64,000 nucleotides of DNA from assembly GCF_000313755.1 (NCBI RefSeq), contig NZ_AMZB01000111.1, forward strand, positions 1-64,000, read 5' to 3'. Below the pieces are notes generated by a model that had not been told where the DNA came from, searched no databases, and saw nothing but the letters and a program-made list of their open reading frames with translations. This DNA is from Pseudomonas nitroreducens TX1 (GTDB lineage Bacteria > Pseudomonadota > Gammaproteobacteria > Pseudomonadales > Pseudomonadaceae). Position numbers and translations under genes: made by a program. Shown in pieces: positions 8,384-19,515 of this stretch (position 1 is its first letter; each line of letters begins with the position of its first letter).

Positions 8384-11318
8384 CCTCACCCAGCTGATCC
8401 TGATCAGCGCCTCCTACCTGATGGTCCTGTTCGGCGTCGCCTGGATTACCGAGCGCGGCTTCATCCCGCGCCGGCTGGTGCGCCATCCGCTGATCTACAC
8501 CCTGTCGCTGGGCGTGTACGCCAGCGCCTGGGCCTTCTATGGCACGGTCGGGCTGGCCTACCAGTACGGCTACGGCTTCCTGGCGATCTACCTGGGCGTC
8601 TCCGGCGCCTTCCTGCTCGCACCGGTGCTGCTCTATCCGATCCTGCGGATCACGCGGGCCTACCAGCTGTCGTCGCTGGCCGACCTGTTCGCCTTCCGCT
8701 TCCGCAGTACCTGGGCCGGCGCACTGACCACACTGTTCATGCTGATCGCCGTGCTGCCAATGCTGGCGCTGCAGATCCAGGCGGTGACCGACTCGATCAG
8801 CATCCTCACCCGCGAATCCGAGCCCAATCGCGCGGCACTGGCCTTCTGTGCGCTGATCACCCTGTTCGCCATCCTCTTCGGCGCCCGCCATATCGCCACC
8901 CGCGAGCGCCACGAAGGGCTGGTGATGGCGATTGCCTTCGAATCGCTGGTGAAGCTGGTGGCGCTCTGCTCCATCGGCCTGTTTGCCCTCTACGGCGTGT
9001 TCGGCGGCCCGGACGGCCTGGAAGTCTGGCTGCTGCAGAACCAGGAGGCACTGAGCACCCTGCACACCCCGCTGGCCGAAGGGCCGTGGCGCACGTTGCT
9101 GCTGGTGTTCTTCGCCGCAGCCATCGTGATGCCGCACATGTTCCACATGACCTTCACGGAAAACCTCAACCCGCGCTCGCTGCTCAGCGCCAGCTGGGGC
9201 CTGCCGCTGTTCCTGCTGCCGATGAGCCTGGCGGTGCCACCGATCCTCTGGGCCGGCCTGCACCTGGGCGCCTCGACCAACCCGGAATACTTCACCCTCG
9301 GCCTGGGCATCTCGGTAGACAGCCCGGCCCTGGCCCTGACCGCCTTCATCGGCGGCATCTCCGCCGCCAGCGGGCTGATCATCGTGATGACCCTGGCGCT
9401 CTCGGGCATGGTGCTCAACCACCTGGTGCTGCCGCTCTACCAACCGCCGGCCGAAGGCAACATCTACCGCTGGCTGAAGTGGACCCGTCGCGCGCTGATC
9501 GCTGCGATCATCATGGCCGGTTATGCCTTCTACCTGGTGCTGGGCGCCGAGCAGGACCTGTCGAACCTGGGGATAGTTTCCTTCGTCGCCACCCTGCAGT
9601 TCCTTCCCGGCGCACTGGCCGTGCTCTACTGGCCCACCGCCAACCGCCGCGGCTTCATCGCAGGGCTCGTGGCGGGCATGCTGGTGTGGGGCGCCACCAT
9701 GCTTACCCCGCTGGTGGCGAACCTGCAGAGCATCTACGTACCGATGTTCAACTCGCTGTACGTGCTCGACGACACCACCTGGCACCTTGCGGCGCTGGCC
9801 TCGCTGGCGGCCAACGTGCTGGTGTTCACCCTCGTCTCGCTGTTCACCGAAGCCAGCGATGAAGAGAAAGGGGCCGCCGAAGCCTGCGCCGTCGACAATG
9901 TGCGCCGTCCGCAGCGCCGCGAACTGATCGCCGTCTCCCCGCAGGAATTCGCCAGCCAGTTGGCCAAGCCGCTGGGCGCGAAGACCGCCCAGCGCGAAGT
10001 GGAACAGGCGCTGCGCGACCTGCACCTGCCTTTCGACGAGCGCCGCCCCTACGCCTTGCGCCGTCTGCGCGACCGCATAGAAGCCAACCTTTCCGGCCTG
10101 ATGGGCCCCAGCGTGGCGCAGGACATGGTGGAAACCTTCCTGCCCTACAAGGCCAACAGCGAAAGCTACGTCACCGAAGACATCCACTTCATCGAGAGCC
10201 GGCTGGAGGATTACCACTCCCGGCTCACCGGCCTTGCCGCCGAGCTCGATACGCTGCGCCGCTACCACCGCCAGACCCTGCAGGACCTGCCCATGGGCGT
10301 CTGCTCGCTGGCCAAGGACCAGGAAATCCTCATGTGGAACCGCGCCATCGAGGAGCTCACCGGGGTCAGCGCACAACGCGTGGTCGGCTCGCGCCTGGCC
10401 GCCCTGCCCGATCCCTGGCGCGGCCTGCTGGAAGGTTTCATCGACGCCCCAGACGAGCACCTGCACAAGCAGCGCCTGTCCATCGAGGGCCAGACCCGCT
10501 GGCTGAACCTGCACAAGGCGGCGATCGAGGAGCCCCTCGCGCCCGGTAACAGTGGTCTGGTGCTGCTGGTCGAAGACCTCACCGAAACCCAGTCCCTGGA
10601 AGACAAGCTGATCCACTCCGAACGCCTCGCCTCCATTGGCCGCCTGGCCGCCGGTGTCGCCCACGAGATCGGCAACCCCATCACCGGAATCGCCTGCCTG
10701 GCGCAAAACCTGCGGGAGGAGCGCGAAGGCGACGGCGAGCTGACCGAGATCAGCGGGCAGATCCTCGAACAGACCAAGCGCGTATCGCGTATCGTGCAGT
10801 CCTTGATGAGCTTCGCCCACGCCGGCGGCAAACAGGTCGCAGCCGAACCGGTATGCCTGGCGGACGTCGCCCAGGAAGCCATCGGCCTGCTGTCACTGAA
10901 CAAACGCAGCGTCGACGTGCAGTTCTTCAACCTGTGCAACCCCGAACACTGGGTGGAAGGCGACTCCCAGCGCCTGGCGCAGGTACTGATCAACCTGCTG
11001 TCCAATGCCCGCGACGCCTCTCCGCCCAACGGCGCGATCCGCGTACGCAGCGAAGCTAGCGAGCAGACCATCGACCTGATCGTCGAGGACGAAGGCAGCG
11101 GAATTCCCAAGTCGATCATCGACCGCCTGTTCGAGCCCTTCTTCACCACCAAGGACCCGGGCAAGGGGACCGGCCTGGGCCTCGCACTGGTCTATTCGAT
11201 CGTGGAAGAGCATTATGGGCAAATCACCATAGACAGCCCGGCTGACCCCGAACGCGAATGCGGAACCCGCATCAGCGTCACCTTGCCGCGGCATCCTGGC
11301 CCGACGGCCGAGCAGTAA
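8367..11318 (+). CDS. cbrA: Sensor histidine kinase CbrA (SLC5 transporter-kinase fusion)
   Basis: CbrA is 983 aa. Residues 1 to about 500 form a sodium-solute-symporter (SLC5) membrane domain of about 13 helices. A cytoplasmic STAC-type linker, a PAS domain (about 620-730), a HisKA domain with H766 in VAHEIGNP, and a HATPase domain with DEGSGIP and GKGTGLGLA motifs follow. It phosphorylates CbrB to control carbon/nitrogen balance and, through crcZ, catabolite repression. The symporter domain has been linked to histidine uptake in Pseudomonas. The start overlaps cbrX by 17 bp; cbrB follows 26 bp later. Confidence 0.98.
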   Translation: MLTSFSLTQLILISASYLMVLFGVAWITERGFIPRRLVRHPLIYTLSLGVYASAWAFYGTVGLAYQYGYGFLAIYLGVSGAFLLAPVLLYPILRITRAYQLSSLADLFAFRFRSTWAGALTTLFMLIAVLPMLALQIQAVTDSISILTRESEPNRAALAFCALITLFAILFGARHIATRERHEGLVMAIAFESLVKLVALCSIGLFALYGVFGGPDGLEVWLLQNQEALSTLHTPLAEGPWRTLLLVFFAAAIVMPHMFHMTFTENLNPRSLLSASWGLPLFLLPMSLAVPPILWAGLHLGASTNPEYFTLGLGISVDSPALALTAFIGGISAASGLIIVMTLALSGMVLNHLVLPLYQPPAEGNIYRWLKWTRRALIAAIIMAGYAFYLVLGAEQDLSNLGIVSFVATLQFLPGALAVLYWPTANRRGFIAGLVAGMLVWGATMLTPLVANLQSIYVPMFNSLYVLDDTTWHLAALASLAANVLVFTLVSLFTEASDEEKGAAEACAVDNVRRPQRRELIAVSPQEFASQLAKPLGAKTAQREVEQALRDLHLPFDERRPYALRRLRDRIEANLSGLMGPSVAQDMVETFLPYKANSESYVTEDIHFIESRLEDYHSRLTGLAAELDTLRRYHRQTLQDLPMGVCSLAKDQEILMWNRAIEELTGVSAQRVVGSRLAALPDPWRGLLEGFIDAPDEHLHKQRLSIEGQTRWLNLHKAAIEEPLAPGNSGLVLLVEDLTETQSLEDKLIHSERLASIGRLAAGVAHEIGNPITGIACLAQNLREEREGDGELTEISGQILEQTKRVSRIVQSLMSFAHAGGKQVAAEPVCLADVAQEAIGLLSLNKRSVDVQFFNLCNPEHWVEGDSQRLAQVLINLLSNARDASPPNGAIRVRSEASEQTIDLIVEDEGSGIPKSIIDRLFEPFFTTKDPGKGTGLGLALVYSIVEEHYGQITIDSPADPERECGTRISVTLPRHPGPTAEQ

Positions 11319-11344
11319 ACGAGCACGTCGAGAGAGCTGAATAC

Positions 11345-12778
<1,434 letters not shown>

Positions 12779-12790
12779 GACGTTTCACAC

Positions 12791-12816
12791 TGTTACCGCG
12801 GACATGCTCCGTAACA
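12791..12816. promoter_or_regulatory. CbrB upstream activating site of crcZ
   Basis: TGTTAC and GTAACA form a perfect inverted repeat with a 14-bp spacer, the architecture described for CbrB binding at crcZ. It lies about 124-149 bp upstream of the predicted crcZ start, a typical enhancer distance for a sigma-54 activator. A further GGTAAC half-site sits at 12832. The site is only 13 bp after the cbrB stop and runs into the cbrB terminator. Confidence 0.9.
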
Positions 12817-12817
12817 G

Positions 12818-12854
12818 AAGCCGGGTTCATCGGTAACGGAAACCCGGCTTTTTT
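12818..12854 (+). terminator. Terminator of cbrB
   Basis: The 10-bp stem AAGCCGGGTT / AACCCGGCTT is followed by six T. It separates cbrB transcription from crcZ. The loop holds a GGTAAC sequence. Confidence 0.93.
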
Positions 12855-12913
12855 GTGCCTGTCGTTCGAGGGCTGATCCTCGCAAACCCTTGAAAAACAA
12901 GGATTCTCAAAAG

Positions 12914-12930
12914 TTGGCACGGCATCTGCT
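12914..12930 (+). promoter_or_regulatory. Sigma-54 promoter of crcZ
   Basis: TTGGCACGGCATCTGCT carries the -24 GG (12916-12917) and -12 GC (12928-12929) at the required spacing; one base differs from the TTGC element. It predicts transcription start at about 12940, where the sequence GCACAACAACAATAAC begins, as I recall for P. aeruginosa CrcZ. Confidence 0.92.
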
Positions 12931-12939
12931 TTGTTATTG

Positions 12940-13346
12940 GCACAACAACAATAACAAGCACGACCACTCACAATAAGAACAAGACGAAACGACTCCAGCA
13001 CAACAAAAACAAGATCGCGGAGGCGCAGCTAACTGATTCTTTTGGAGAAGGGTAGCCGTCGGGACCAGTCCCGCAACCAGTCGAGAAGAATAAAACTGTC
13101 TTGAGACAGCACGCAAAACTGGTTGGATCGCAAGATCATTGCTCACTCAGCGACCAAAGCAATCCGTTTGCTATTGAACACCTTCCAAGTGTGGAAGGTT
13201 CCCCGAAGCAGGTAGCTTCGAGGGTCGGGTCTACAAACAAAAACAACAAGCCCGGTAATCATAATAAAAACAAAGCACGCACCTATTTGGGGGGGAGCCT
13301 CGGCTCCCCCAGTAGCTTTCGCTACACCCTCCCGCGCTCTCCCCGC
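12940..13346 (+). ncRNA. crcZ: CrcZ small RNA (Hfq/Crc decoy)
   Basis: CrcZ sequesters Hfq, and with it the Crc complex, and so relieves carbon catabolite repression. The region between cbrB and pcnB carries six A-rich CA-type motifs: 12943-12957, 12971-12982, 13001-13012, 13086-13095, 13233-13250 and 13261-13275. Many fit AAnAAnAA. The 3' end has a GGGGGAGC/GCTCCCCC stem at 13291-13310 and a second GTAGC/GCTAC hairpin to 13325. The start is taken from the sigma-54 promoter; the end is approximate, using the roughly 407-nt length known from P. aeruginosa. The remaining bases to pcnB hold its promoter region. Confidence 0.95.
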
Positions 13347-13541
13347 AAGTCCCTTTCTTCACTTTTCTTCATCATCCCACCCCACGATGCTAGAATCGCC
13401 GCGGCGCAGACGGCATTCGATTTGCTGCCATTTGTTTCAAGGCAGCGGCAGACACCCGCTATCCTCCAGGAAACGCCGTAATCAGGCGGCTTGCCGAGAC
13501 CTGCGTATGCCATCCATACACCTATTCCCGATAGTGCACAC

Positions 13542-14951
13542 ATGCTGAAAAAGCTGATCCAGTCCATCCGATCCCCACTGCGCCGTCCGCGCGCTGTCCG
13601 CACCACTCCGGAAGTCGTTGGCAATCATCAGCACTCGCTGCGGCGAGAACAGTTCAGCAGGAACGCGGTGAACGTCGTGGAGCGCCTGACCAAGGCCGGC
13701 TACCAGGCGTACATCGTCGGCGGAGGCGTACGAGACCCACTACTGGGTATTCCGCCCAAGGACTTCGACGTGGCCACCAGCGCCACCCCCGAGCAGGTGC
13801 GTGCCGAATTCCGCAACGCGCGGGTGATCGGCCGCCGTTTCAAGCTAGTCCACGTCCATTTCGGCCGCGAGATCATCGAAGTTGCCACCTTCCGCGCCAA
13901 CCATCCGGTCACCGAAGACGACGACACCGATAACGTCAACGCCTCCCGCAACGAGGCCGGTCGCATCCTGCGCGACAACGTCTACGGCACCCTGGAAGAC
14001 GACGCCCAGCGCCGCGACTTCACCATCAACGCCCTGTACTTCGACGTCACCGGTGAGCGCATCCTCGATTACGCCCATGGCGTGCGCGACATCCGCAACC
14101 GCCTGATCCGCCTGATCGGCGACCCCGAGCAGCGTTATCTCGAAGACCCGGTGCGTATGCTGCGCGCTGTGCGCTTCGCCGCCAAGCTGGACTTCGAGAT
14201 CGAGAAGCACAGCGCCGCGCCGATTCGCCGCCTGGCGCCGCTGCTCAACGAGATTCCCTCCGCCCGCCTGTTCGACGAAATCCTCAAGCTGTTCCTGAGC
14301 GGCAAGGCCGAGCGCACCTTCGAACTGCTCAACGAGTACGACCTGTTCGCCCCGCTGTTCCCGGCGAGCGCCAAGGCGTTGAAGGACAACCCCGAGTACG
14401 CCGGCAAGCTGATGCGCCAGGCCCTGGCCAACACCGACGAGCGCATCCGCCTGGGCAAGCCGGTCACCCCGGCCTTCCTGTTCGCCGCGCTGCTCTGGCC
14501 GGCCCTGCCGGCCCGCGTGCTGAAGCTTCAGGACCGTGGCATGCCGCCCATTCCGGCGATGCAGGAAGCTGCTCACGAGCTGATCCTCGAGCAATGCCGC
14601 CGCACCGCAGTGCCCAAGCGCTTCACCATCCCGATCCGCGAGATCTGGGACATGCAGGAACGCCTGCCGCGCCGCCAGGGCAAGAAAGCCGACCTGCTGC
14701 TGGAGAACCCGCGCTTCCGCGCCGGCTACGACTTCCTCCTGCTGCGCGAAAGCGCCGGCGAGGAAACCGGTGGCCTGGGCGACTGGTGGACCGATTACCA
14801 GGAGGCCAGCGATGGCGAACGCCGCGGCATGATCCGCAACCTGGCCAGCCAGCAGGAAGAAGGCGGCACCGCGGCACCGCGCAAACGCCGCCGGGGCGGC
14901 AGCAACCGTCGTCGCCGCGGTCCGCGCACCGAAGGCGCCAGCAGCGAATGA
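13542..14951 (+). CDS. pcnB: Poly(A) polymerase I
   Basis: This 469-aa class II nucleotidyltransferase adds poly(A) tails to RNA 3' ends and promotes their decay. The signature GGGVRDPLLG is followed by the metal-binding pair D74-F-D76. The RNA-binding region follows, and the C-terminus is strongly basic (KRRRGGSNRRRRG), as usual for this enzyme. The frame is open from a TTG at 13491, but the ATG at 13542 gives the family N-terminus (MLKKL). Its ribosome binding site is weak. The stop overlaps the folK start as ATGA. Confidence 0.95.
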   Translation: MLKKLIQSIRSPLRRPRAVRTTPEVVGNHQHSLRREQFSRNAVNVVERLTKAGYQAYIVGGGVRDPLLGIPPKDFDVATSATPEQVRAEFRNARVIGRRFKLVHVHFGREIIEVATFRANHPVTEDDDTDNVNASRNEAGRILRDNVYGTLEDDAQRRDFTINALYFDVTGERILDYAHGVRDIRNRLIRLIGDPEQRYLEDPVRMLRAVRFAAKLDFEIEKHSAAPIRRLAPLLNEIPSARLFDEILKLFLSGKAERTFELLNEYDLFAPLFPASAKALKDNPEYAGKLMRQALANTDERIRLGKPVTPAFLFAALLWPALPARVLKLQDRGMPPIPAMQEAAHELILEQCRRTAVPKRFTIPIREIWDMQERLPRRQGKKADLLLENPRFRAGYDFLLLRESAGEETGGLGDWWTDYQEASDGERRGMIRNLASQQEEGGTAAPRKRRRGGSNRRRRGPRTEGASSE

Positions 14952-15433
14952 GCGAGCGCGTGTACATCGGGCTCGGCAGCAACCTTGCCGAGCCGCGCCA
15001 GCAGCTGGAAGCCGCGCTGAAGGCGCTGTCGCAGGTCCCCGCCACCAAGGTGGCGGTGGTCTCCCCGCTCTACGCCAGCGATCCGCTGGGCCCGCCGGAC
15101 CAGCCGCGCTACGTCAACGCCGTGGCCGCCCTGGATACCGACCTGGAGCCGCTCGCGCTGCTCGACGCCCTGCAGACCATCGAGCTGGAGCAAGGCCGAG
15201 TCCGCAAGGACGAACGCTGGGGCCCGCGCACCCTCGATCTCGATATCCTGCTGTTCGGCGATCGCCTGATCGACGAGCCGCGCCTGAAGGTGCCGCATTA
15301 CCACATGCAAGCCCGCGCCTTCGTGCTCTACCCGTTGGCGGACCTCGCCCCGCAACTGCGCTTCCCTGACGGGCGTACCCTGCCCGCGCTGCTCGCCGCC
15401 TGTCCGTTCAGCGGCCTCGAACGCCTGTCCTGA
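14948..15433 (+). CDS. folK: 6-hydroxymethyl-7,8-dihydropterin pyrophosphokinase
   Basis: This 161-aa HPPK transfers pyrophosphate from ATP to hydroxymethyl-dihydropterin, the step before FolP, whose gene is at 46 kb. It starts with VYIGLGSNL. It has the characteristic run RWGPRTLDLDILLFGD near residues 85-105 and a C-terminal VPHYHMQARAFVLYPL. The ATG overlaps the pcnB stop by 4 bp, so it is coupled to pcnB and not reliant on its own promoter. Confidence 0.98.
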   Translation: MSERVYIGLGSNLAEPRQQLEAALKALSQVPATKVAVVSPLYASDPLGPPDQPRYVNAVAALDTDLEPLALLDALQTIELEQGRVRKDERWGPRTLDLDILLFGDRLIDEPRLKVPHYHMQARAFVLYPLADLAPQLRFPDGRTLPALLAACPFSGLERLS

Positions 15434-15468
15434 GGCATGCTGCGCCCCAGGCGTGGGGCGCACTGGCA

Positions 15469-15492
15469 GTAACGCCGTAACAGTCCGGTAAC
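15469..15492. promoter_or_regulatory. Triple GTAAC repeat upstream of panB
   Basis: Three direct GTAAC(A) copies start at 15469, 15477 and 15488, about 85-105 bp before panB. They match the half-site of the CbrB operator upstream of crcZ, but they are direct rather than inverted, so their function is uncertain. Confidence 0.4.
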
Positions 15493-15574
15493 ACCTGCAA
15501 TTGACTTAGCCTTTTTCGATCCGGACTATAGGGCCCCGTTTGCCCCTGCCCGGCGCAGAACCGAGGACACTTTC

Positions 15575-16372
15575 ATGCCTGATGTCACCCTGACCACCCT
15601 GCAAGGTCTCAAGCAAAGCGGCGAAAAGATCGCGATGCTGACCGCCTACGATGCCACTTTCGCCCACGCGGCCAGTCTGGCCGGTGCCGAAATGCTGCTG
15701 ATCGGTGACTCCCTGGGTATGGTGCTGCAAGGTCACGACAGCACACTGCCGGTGACCGTTGAGGACATGGCCTACCACACCGCCGCCGTGAGGCGCGGAA
15801 ACAAGGGCGCGCTGATCGTCACCGACCTGCCGTTCGAGTCCGGCACCTCGCTGGACCAGTTGCTGCGCGACTCGGTGAAGGTCATGCAGGCCGGCGCCCA
15901 CATGGTCAAGCTCGAGGGCGGCTCCTGGCTCGCCGAGCCGATCATCCGCCTGGCCCAGATGGGCATCCCAGTGTGCGCGCACCTGGGGCTCACGCCCCAG
16001 GCTGTCAACCTGTTCGGCGGTTTCAAGGTCCAGGGCCGCCAGGAAGCCCAGGCGCGCCAGCTGCGTGCCGACGCCATCGCCCTGGAGCAGGCCGGCGCCG
16101 CCATGCTGCTGCTGGAGTGCGTACCGTCCGCGCTGGCCCAGGAAATCACCGAAGCGGTGAAGATCCCGGTCATCGGTATCGGCGCCGGTGCCGGCACCGA
16201 CGGCCAGGTACTGGTGATGCACGACATGCTGGGCCTGTCGCTGTCCGGCCGTTCGCCGAAGTTCGTGAAGAACTTCCTCGACGGCCAGCCGGACATCCAG
16301 TCGGCCTTCGCCGCCTATGTGAAGGCCGTGAAGGACGGCACATTCCCCGGCCCGGAGCACGGTTTCGCCTGA
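15575..16372 (+). CDS. panB: 3-methyl-2-oxobutanoate hydroxymethyltransferase
   Basis: This 265-aa ketopantoate hydroxymethyltransferase uses 5,10-methylene-THF to make ketopantoate for pantothenate and coenzyme A. The magnesium-site aspartate is D45 in [10 protein letters not shown]. The family stretch HMVKLEGG and the [18 protein letters not shown] segment are present. GAGGACAC precedes the ATG. The stop overlaps the panC start by one base (TGATG), so panB and panC are coupled. Confidence 0.98.
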   Translation: MPDVTLTTLQGLKQSGEKIAMLTAYDATFAHAASLAGAEMLLIGDSLGMVLQGHDSTLPVTVEDMAYHTAAVRRGNKGALIVTDLPFESGTSLDQLLRDSVKVMQAGAHMVKLEGGSWLAEPIIRLAQMGIPVCAHLGLTPQAVNLFGGFKVQGRQEAQARQLRADAIALEQAGAAMLLLECVPSALAQEITEAVKIPVIGIGAGAGTDGQVLVMHDMLGLSLSGRSPKFVKNFLDGQPDIQSAFAAYVKAVKDGTFPGPEHGFA

Positions 16373-17223
16373 TGAATACAGTCAAGACAGTCCGCGAGCT
16401 GCGCGCCGCCGTGGCGCGCGCGCGCAGCGAGGGCAAGCGCATCGCGCTGGTGCCGACCATGGGCAACCTGCACGCCGGCCACGCCGCGCTGGTGACCAAG
16501 GCCAGCCAGCGCGCCGACTTCGTGGTGGCGAGCATCTTCGTCAACCCGCTGCAGTTCGGCCCCAGCGAAGACCTGGACAAGTACCCGCGCACCCTTGCCG
16601 CCGACCAGGAAAAGCTGCTCGGCGCCGGCTGCCACCTGCTGTTCGCCCCCACCGTCGAGGAAATGTACCCCGACGGCATGGAAGGCCAGACCAGGCTGCA
16701 TGTCACCGGTGTCTCCGAAGGGCTTTGTGGCGGCAGCCGTCCAGGCCACTTCGACGGCGTCGCCACGGTGGTATGCAAGCTGTTCAACATGGTCCAGCCC
16801 GACATGGCGCTGTTCGGCGAGAAGGACTTCCAGCAACTGGCGGTGATCCGCAAGCTGGTGCGCGACCTCAATCTGCCCATCCAGATCTTCGGTGAGCCGA
16901 CCGTGCGCGCCGAGGACGGCCTCGCCCTGTCGTCGCGCAACGGTTACCTCACCGAGGAGCAGCGCGCCGTCGCCCCCGTGCTGCAGCGCACCCTGCAGCA
17001 ACTGGCCGAGCGTATCCGCCACGGCGAGCGCGACTACCCCGCGCTGCTGGCTGACGGGCGCCAGCAAATCGAAGCAGCGGGCTTGCGCATCGATTACCTC
17101 GAAGCCCGCGAATCCGCCGGTCTGCGCCCTGCAACGGCTCAGGATCATCAGCTGGTGATTCTGGTTGCCGCCTTCCTGGGCAGCACCCGGCTGATTGACA
17201 ACCTCGCCTTCCACATCGACTGA
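16372..17223 (+). CDS. panC: Pantothenate synthetase
   Basis: This 283-aa pantoate-beta-alanine ligase has the N-terminal nucleotide-binding motif [11 protein letters not shown] (residues 27-37). It also has [20 protein letters not shown] and the LSSRNGYL stretch used for pantoate binding. It condenses pantoate and the beta-alanine made by PanD. The frame is open upstream within panB, but the ATG at 16372 overlapping the panB stop is the coupled start. Confidence 0.98.
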   Translation: MNTVKTVRELRAAVARARSEGKRIALVPTMGNLHAGHAALVTKASQRADFVVASIFVNPLQFGPSEDLDKYPRTLAADQEKLLGAGCHLLFAPTVEEMYPDGMEGQTRLHVTGVSEGLCGGSRPGHFDGVATVVCKLFNMVQPDMALFGEKDFQQLAVIRKLVRDLNLPIQIFGEPTVRAEDGLALSSRNGYLTEEQRAVAPVLQRTLQQLAERIRHGERDYPALLADGRQQIEAAGLRIDYLEARESAGLRPATAQDHQLVILVAAFLGSTRLIDNLAFHID

Positions 17224-17344
17224 TTCCCCGACGAGACCCGAATTTTCGCCTCGAAGCCGCGCCAGTCGCGGCATTGAGCGACTTCGGGTGCTCGGGCATA
17301 CTCGCCACGCTCTCCTTGACCAGAAGAAAAACAGGAGCCACGCC

Positions 17345-17725
17345 ATGCAGAGCATCATGCTCAAAGCCAAACTGCACCGCGCTGAAGTCACTCACGCCGT
17401 GCTCGACTATGAAGGCTCCTGCGCCATCGACGGCGAATGGCTCGACCTCGCCGGTATCCGCGAGTACGAACAGATCCAGATCTACAACGTCGACAACGGC
17501 GAACGCTTTACCACCTACGCCATCCGTGGCGAGGAAGGGTCGCGGATGATTTCCGTCAACGGCGCCGCTGCCCACAAGGCCAAGGTGGGTGACCGGGTGA
17601 TCATCTGCGCGTACGCTCAGTTCAGTGACGCCGAGCTGGAAGGCTACCAGCCGCGTATGCTGTACATGGCGCCAGGCAATGAACTCAGCCACACCAGCAA
17701 CGCCATCCCGGTCCAGCTCGCCTGA
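17345..17725 (+). CDS. panD: Aspartate 1-decarboxylase
   Basis: This 126-aa pyruvoyl enzyme makes beta-alanine from aspartate. The self-cleavage site is G24-S25 in DYEGSC, exactly where the family has it, and Y58 lies near the end of the [10 protein letters not shown] strand. AGGAG precedes the ATG by 7 bases. It is 121 bp after panC, so it may have its own promoter, and it ends at a strong terminator before pgi. Confidence 0.98.
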   Translation: MQSIMLKAKLHRAEVTHAVLDYEGSCAIDGEWLDLAGIREYEQIQIYNVDNGERFTTYAIRGEEGSRMISVNGAAAHKAKVGDRVIICAYAQFSDAELEGYQPRMLYMAPGNELSHTSNAIPVQLA

Positions 17726-17733
17726 CCGACAAG

Positions 17734-17760
17734 AAAAGCCCGGAACCACCGGGCTTTTTT
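17734..17760 (+). terminator. Terminator after panD
   Basis: An AAGCCCGG / CCGGGCTT stem with a short loop is followed by six T. It closes the panB-panC-panD group. Confidence 0.95.
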
Positions 17761-17808
17761 CAAGTTCGAAAGCTCGTTCAACACGCACGTCTTACCCGAA
17801 GGTATGTC

Positions 17809-19473
17809 ATGGAACACCACCTCACCCCGCTGGACGCCACCAAACTGAACAGTTGGCAGGCGCTGGCCGCTCACCGCCAGGAACTGCAGAACTTCACCAT
17901 GCGCGAAGCGTTCGCCCAGGACCCGGAGCGCTTCAAGCGCTTCTCCCTGAGCGCCTGTGGGTTGTTCCTCGACTTTTCCAAGAACCTGATTCGCCAGGAC
18001 ACCCTGAACCTGCTGGTCAAGCTCGCGGAAGAAGCGAAGCTCGGTGAAGCTATCCAGGCGATGTTCGATGGCAAAGTGATCAACGCTTCCGAACGCCGCC
18101 CGGTGCTGCATACCGCGCTGCGCCGTCCGATTGGCGACAAGGTGATGGTGGAAGGCCAGGACGTGATGCCCGAAGTGCACCGCGTGCTGCACCAGATGAC
18201 CGAGCTGGTCGCCGCCGTGCACAACGGCCTTTGGCGCGGCTACACCGAGAAGCCGATCACCGACGTGGTGAACATCGGCATTGGTGGGTCCTTCCTCGGC
18301 CCGCAGCTGGTTTCCGAAGCGCTGCTGCCCTTCGCCCAGAAAGGCGTGCGTTGCCACTACCTGGCGAATATCGACGGCAGCGAATTCCGTGAGATGACCG
18401 CCAAGCTCAACGCCGAGACCACGCTGTTCATCGTCTCGTCGAAATCCTTCAGCACCCTGGAGACGTTGAAGAATGCCCAGGCCGCTCGCGCCTGGTATCT
18501 GGCACAGGGCGGCAGCGAGGCGGAGCTGTACCGTCACTTCATCGCGGTATCGAGCAACAAGGAAGCCGCCGCGGCCTTCGGCATCCGCCCGCAGAACGTG
18601 TTCCCGATGTGGGACTGGGTCGGCGGCCGTTACTCGCTGTGGTCGGCCATCGGCCTGCCGATCGCCATGTCGGTGGGCATCAACAACTTCAAGGAGCTGC
18701 TGTCCGGCGCCCACAGCATGGACCAGCACTTCCTCAGCTCGCCGTTCGAGAAGAACATCCCGGTGCTGCTGGGCCTGCTCGGCGTCTGGTATGGCGATTT
18801 CTGGGGCGCGCGCAGCCACGCTATCCTGCCCTATGACTACTACCTGCGGAACATCACCGACCACCTGCAGCAGCTGGACATGGAGTCCAACGGCAAGAGC
18901 GTGCGCCAGGACGGCTCGCCGGTTTCCGCCGGCACCGGCCCGGTGATCTGGGGCGGCGTAGGCTGTAACGGCCAGCACGCCTACCACCAGCTGCTCCACC
19001 AGGGCACCCACTTGATACCGGCCGACTTCATTGTCCCGGTTTCCAGCTACAACCCGGTGGCCGATCACCACCAGTGGCTGTACGCCAACTGCCTGTCGCA
19101 GAGCCAGGCGCTGATGGTCGGCAAGAGCCGCGCTGAAGCCGAAGCCGAGTTGCGTGCAAAAGGCGTGGACGAAGCCGAAGTGCAGCGCCTGGCACCGCAC
19201 AAGGTGATCCCGGGCAACCGTCCGAGCAACACCCTGGTCATGGAGCGCATCAGTGCCCGCCGCCTGGGCGCGCTGATCGCCATGTACGAGCACAAGGTCT
19301 ACGTACAGAGCATCCTCTGGGGCATCAACGCCTTCGACCAATGGGGCGTGGAACTGGGCAAGGAGCTGGGCAAGGCCGTCTACGGCCGTCTGGTCGGCAG
19401 CGAGGAAAGCGCCGCCGAGGACGGTTCCACCCAGGGTCTGATCGACTTCTTCCGCGGTCGTCACCGCGGCTGA
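17809..19473 (+). CDS. pgi: Glucose-6-phosphate isomerase
   Basis: This 554-aa isomerase interconverts glucose-6-P and fructose-6-P. Pseudomonas lacks 6-phosphofructokinase, so the enzyme mainly serves gluconeogenesis and the cyclic Entner-Doudoroff route. It shows [23 protein letters not shown], the family signature around [17 protein letters not shown] and [12 protein letters not shown] near the C-terminus. It sits 83 bp after panD, past the terminator, so it should be transcribed separately. It is convergent with the AraC-type gene. Confidence 0.98.
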   Translation: MEHHLTPLDATKLNSWQALAAHRQELQNFTMREAFAQDPERFKRFSLSACGLFLDFSKNLIRQDTLNLLVKLAEEAKLGEAIQAMFDGKVINASERRPVLHTALRRPIGDKVMVEGQDVMPEVHRVLHQMTELVAAVHNGLWRGYTEKPITDVVNIGIGGSFLGPQLVSEALLPFAQKGVRCHYLANIDGSEFREMTAKLNAETTLFIVSSKSFSTLETLKNAQAARAWYLAQGGSEAELYRHFIAVSSNKEAAAAFGIRPQNVFPMWDWVGGRYSLWSAIGLPIAMSVGINNFKELLSGAHSMDQHFLSSPFEKNIPVLLGLLGVWYGDFWGARSHAILPYDYYLRNITDHLQQLDMESNGKSVRQDGSPVSAGTGPVIWGGVGCNGQHAYHQLLHQGTHLIPADFIVPVSSYNPVADHHQWLYANCLSQSQALMVGKSRAEAEAELRAKGVDEAEVQRLAPHKVIPGNRPSNTLVMERISARRLGALIAMYEHKVYVQSILWGINAFDQWGVELGKELGKAVYGRLVGSEESAAEDGSTQGLIDFFRGRHRG

Positions 19474-19482
19474 CGGCGAAGC

Positions 19483-19510
19483 GGACGGGTGCGCGCCTGC
19501 GCATCCGTCC
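19483..19510. terminator. Bidirectional hairpin between pgi and the AraC-type gene
   Basis: A 12-bp stem (GGACGGGTGCGC / GCGCATCCGTCC, one G-T pair) with a 4-nt loop occupies most of the 42-bp convergent gap. There is no long T-run on either side. Confidence 0.65.
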
Positions 19511-19515
19511 CACTT

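Noticed and set aside
8346-10820. 824-aa open frame opposite cbrA
   Set aside because: Antisense shadow rich in Gln, Gly and His with no domain; cbrA itself is unmistakable.
12940-13275. Repeated A-rich motifs as a possible CRISPR or satellite
   Set aside because: Units are short, irregularly spaced and fit Hfq motifs of CrcZ; no constant repeat length.
17644-19464. 606-aa open frame opposite pgi
   Set aside because: Composition and antisense position show it is a shadow.
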